A DNA stretch of 64,000 bases from Sporosarcina sp. Marseille-Q4943. GTDB taxonomy: Bacteria; Bacillota; Bacilli; Bacillales_A; Planococcaceae. This document shows positions 61,431 through 64,000 of the stretch, piece by piece. Below the pieces are notes generated by a model that had not been told where the DNA came from, did no database searches, and saw only the letters and a program-made list of their open reading frames with translations. The position numbers and the translations under genes were made by a program. Each line of letters starts with the position of its first letter. The first letter of the stretch is position 1. The stretch is from contig NZ_CALSFT010000002.1 in the NCBI RefSeq assembly GCF_943736995.1, positions 1,612,501-1,676,500 on the forward strand, read 5' to 3'.

Positions 61431-63710
61431 ATGAACTTTAAGGTAAACCCTAATGCATTAATTCGAGTAGCCGGCACAAACGCAACATCTATGAAAAAGC
61501 TATTAAATAATGACCGTGAATGGATTTATAATGTCAAAAAGATTATCGTGTGGAAAAAAGATCTAATAAGGGAAAAAGAAGAGTTAATATCTATCTTATT
61601 CGAAGAAATCAAAAAGGAAACCCACTATCGAAATATGTACCTAAATCTTAAGAGAGATTTATATAACCATCGATACAAACGTATAATTCCAAACAAAATT
61701 CCATCTGCAATGGATGAGAGAATAAAAAACCGCATTTTAAATTGGGTTGGAAATTATCAATCTTATATTAGTAGTATAGATGAATTGAAATCGATTTTGG
61801 AAAAAGAATCGTTGTTCTTGAATGGAATTTATTGTAATGCCTGGTATGAAAGTAAGTCATTTCAAGAAGGTGTAAAATTAGCATCCCCAGCATTATATCA
61901 GACATTACAAAAGTACATGAGAAAAGGTCGGCTTTCAAATAATCTTCATCTCAGTTTTTTGAAGTATTATACGAGAGCAACTCTTAAAACAAGCCCATTA
62001 GGCCAATTTTGTGCAATAGGTATAGCGGAAATACAAATAGAGAAAGCGAGAACGAAAATAAATTATGATCAACCTAATTCTTTTTATATAAATGAAAAAT
62101 TAAGACCTTTACAAGAGATAGCAAAAAGGATTAGCGGCAATGACTTAGAACAAAGTTATCATGTAAATAAGAATATTTGGTTTGAGAATGAAAAGATATA
62201 CGTTTTAGGAAGAGAAGATGATGCATTTTCAGTATTTATGTATCGTAATGGAGAAAAATTAGTTGTTTTAGAAAATAGCGAAGGATTACGAAAAATGTTA
62301 AATGATCTTGCGGAAGTTGGTTCGTTTAACTACAAGTACTTCTCAACTTACCTAGGTAATTATAAAGAAGAAATAATCTTAAATAACTTTAAACAGCTGA
62401 TTGAGAATCATATCCTAATTCCAGTTGTGCTTCAAGAAATAGAGGCTAAACCATTAGAAATAAAACAAGAATATTGCTCTGCTATAAAATATGAAGATTT
62501 CTTAATAGAAAAACCTATTTCATTAAATTTAGATCAAAGCATAATTGATGGATTAAATTTATTACATAGGTTGTTTTTTTTACTAGATCCTCATGAACTG
62601 AATCAGCAGTTTTTTGCAGAGTATATTTATCAAAATTTTGGAGAGAATGAAATCTCGTTTCCTCAGTTACTGATTAGCTTTACCGAATTTGAAAAGTGTA
62701 TCAAAAGTGATTTAAATGAAAATAACAAAATAAAATTTTGGCATTATATTGAGAAACGGATGGATCAAGAAATTATATGCCTAGACGAATTAGACTGGAT
62801 AAAAAGCGATATAAATACTATTTTTAAACCATATTCAATGACATATTATCTGCAACTTGATAGAACCGGAAAGGCATATTTAAACAACGTGCAGTCAGGT
62901 TATGGGCGTTCATTTACTCGTTATAATTACTATCCTACATTCAAAAAAGCGGCTACTCATTTTGTGAATATTATTAACAAGAATATCCGGACCCTTGAGG
63001 TTATCAATAATAGAGGATATTTGGCGAATTACCATGACCCTGTGACAAAAAGCTTTATTGATTACGCCAATGTATACAATACGAAAAACGCAATCAATTT
63101 AAATGATATATCCTTTAGTTATTGTAAAGAAAACAAGAAAATTGTAGTAAGGCAAAACGGTAGCAAAGAATTAATTCACTTAATTCATCTTCACCAGGCT
63201 TCGCCATCCTTTGGTGGAAAGGCTTTTCGTTTGCTAGCAACACTTCAACAAAGCGAGTCAGTAGGACTAGGTGTAGAAAGATTTTTCAATAAATTTTTAG
63301 AGGAACCAATTTTCAGGATTCCTTCGATAACAATAAAAGGCGTGGTTATTAGTAGAGAGAAGTGGATTATTAATAATCAAGTGGTAAAGTCGTTAGGAGT
63401 ATTAGACGAAGCTAATTTTATTCTTCAACTTTACGAGCTTCACCAAGAATACGAGCTTCCAAGTTCTTTTTATGTTCGTCGGATTCAGGGTGATAAAGCG
63501 TTTAATTACACTAAACTAGACGATTTTTATAAACCGCAATTTATCTCATTGAAAAACATACATTTAATCTCTTTATATAAAAAAATCATGCAACAAACAG
63601 GTGGGAATTTACTGATTGAGAAATGCGGACCATCATTAAGTGGCTTGCCTGTTGTAAATGGTGAACCACATGCCTTTGAACTGGGAGTTGAAGTATTTGG
63701 AGGCACATGA
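61431..63710 (+). CDS. Lantibiotic dehydratase, LanB glutamylation domain
   Basis: A protein of about 759 residues covering only the N-terminal (glutamylation) domain of LanB, as in TbtB-type split dehydratases. It activates Ser/Thr of the precursor using glutamyl-tRNA. Typical segments are YYTRATLKTSPLGQFCAIGI (about 182-201), the HQASPSFGGKAFRLLATLQQ region (about 594-613), and the end HAFELGVEVFGG. It starts at ATG 61431 (AAGGTGA upstream) or GTG 61422. The elimination step must come from the next gene. It sets the cluster apart from plain azole peptides. Confidence 0.9.
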   Translation: MNFKVNPNALIRVAGTNATSMKKLLNNDREWIYNVKKIIVWKKDLIREKEELISILFEEIKKETHYRNMYLNLKRDLYNHRYKRIIPNKIPSAMDERIKNRILNWVGNYQSYISSIDELKSILEKESLFLNGIYCNAWYESKSFQEGVKLASPALYQTLQKYMRKGRLSNNLHLSFLKYYTRATLKTSPLGQFCAIGIAEIQIEKARTKINYDQPNSFYINEKLRPLQEIAKRISGNDLEQSYHVNKNIWFENEKIYVLGREDDAFSVFMYRNGEKLVVLENSEGLRKMLNDLAEVGSFNYKYFSTYLGNYKEEIILNNFKQLIENHILIPVVLQEIEAKPLEIKQEYCSAIKYEDFLIEKPISLNLDQSIIDGLNLLHRLFFLLDPHELNQQFFAEYIYQNFGENEISFPQLLISFTEFEKCIKSDLNENNKIKFWHYIEKRMDQEIICLDELDWIKSDINTIFKPYSMTYYLQLDRTGKAYLNNVQSGYGRSFTRYNYYPTFKKAATHFVNIINKNIRTLEVINNRGYLANYHDPVTKSFIDYANVYNTKNAINLNDISFSYCKENKKIVVRQNGSKELIHLIHLHQASPSFGGKAFRLLATLQQSESVGLGVERFFNKFLEEPIFRIPSITIKGVVISREKWIINNQVVKSLGVLDEANFILQLYELHQEYELPSSFYVRRIQGDKAFNYTKLDDFYKPQFISLKNIHLISLYKKIMQQTGGNLLIEKCGPSLSGLPVVNGEPHAFELGVEVFGGT

Positions 63711-64000
63711 ACGTGTAAGTGTGGTGGTAGGCTCTGCCCTATTACCGGTAAATGAATACCTAAACAAATTGTATAAAATACTCAATAAGGATTGTATACC
63801 TTTTTATTTTATTCGATTATTTAATTCTCAGGTGGTTATTAGATTAATCTTTTCAAAACTGCATAAGGCTAAAGTCGAAGAGGTAATTAATAAACTTAAT
63901 CTAGATACGTATGAGAAAGTGAGGCCATATCAAATAAATTATTTACGATATGGGAATGAAGATATTTATCAAAGAATAGAAGAATATAATACATTCATTT
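63697..64000 (+). CDS. SpaB_C-type protein (elimination domain or cycloaddition enzyme), partial
   Basis: The first ~101 residues of a gene cut by the window end. It starts at TTG (63697, GGGAG upstream), overlapping the LanB gene by 14 bases. The region INKLNLDTYEKVRPYQINYL followed by RYGNEDIYQRIEEYNTF matches the SpaB_C/thiopeptide-type domain pattern with its Tyr-x-x-Glu-x-x-RYG signature. In split systems this fold is either the glutamate elimination subunit (TbtC type) or the pyridine synthase (TbtD type). The elimination role is required here, so it is favoured. Confidence 0.78.
   Translation, partial: MEAHERVSVVVGSALLPVNEYLNKLYKILNKDCIPFYFIRLFNSQVVIRLIFSKLHKAKVEEVINKLNLDTYEKVRPYQINYLRYGNEDIYQRIEEYNTFI

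Noticed and set aside
58272..64000. Classical pyridine-ring thiopeptide cluster
   Set aside because: The precursor 1 core has only one Ser and no cycloaddition enzyme is identified in the window. The family is kept open as a dehydrated azole peptide.

Overview
The window looks like the chromosome of a Gram-positive, endospore-forming member of the Bacillales, probably Sporosarcina or a close relative. The evidence is the rRNA sequence, an alpha/beta-type small acid-soluble spore protein, T-box and Mn2+ riboswitches, Prli42, and a gene order that follows the Bacillus subtilis yqj region (mce-mmdA-yqjE, Y-family polymerase, rnz, namA, proI, yqjP-yqjQ). The genus is inferred, not proven.

Layout. 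Bases 1-773 hold the end of an rRNA operon: the 23S 3' end, an intact 5S gene, and a truncated second 5S copy carrying a 59-base insertion. Bases 890-13241 are conserved core genes: stressosome protein Prli42, methylmalonyl-CoA enzymes, a peptidase, a CheW-like protein, DNA polymerase IV, RNase Z, NamA, a T-box-controlled proline reductase, a zinc-ribbon/SPFH pair, and YqjP/YqjQ homologues. Bases 13713-26000 carry a spore protein, a divergent HPr kinase-like gene, an internally deleted IS1182-type element whose two ends are outward-facing terminator hairpins, a TetR/BCCT/hydrolase locus with a cre-like site, and assorted transporters. Bases 26095-33150 begin with a Mn2+ (yybP-ykoY) riboswitch placed before a small protein-kinase gene. 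EcsC, VanW, a phosphodiesterase, an HtrA-like protease and an Asn/Arg-rich protein resembling gamma-type SASP follow. Bases 33247-37110 contain a probable unassigned structured small RNA, a Ca2+/H+ exchanger and four DUF948 paralogues. Bases 37294-43277 are a complete oppABCDF operon. Bases 43288-49624 form a formate dehydrogenase locus (OFA transporter, fdhD, DUF2294, fdhF, DUF1641).

After a tRNA-Arg(CCU) gene at 51688 the sequence decays. Frameshifted remnants of a PBSX Xpf-like positive control factor and of a terminase small subunit show that this was a prophage. A small CPCC protein and a membrane protein survive inside it.

The most interesting region is 55896-64000, which is AT-rich and continues past the window. 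On the minus strand lies an HTH-TPR regulator of the RRNPP type, with a 42-residue exported propeptide gene starting directly after its stop codon, as in nprR-nprX. Divergent from it is a RiPP operon. It encodes two near-identical precursor peptides with a CC[TS]T..CESP.T core, an intra-operon terminator, an E1/ocin-ThiF-like partner, a YcaO cyclodehydratase ending in a PxPxP-like tail, a SagB-type dehydrogenase, a LanB glutamylation-domain dehydratase, and the start of a SpaB_C-type gene. Together they predict a peptide-pheromone-associated natural product carrying both azoles and dehydroamino acids. The two precursors share only one core Ser, which argues against a classical pyridine thiopeptide.
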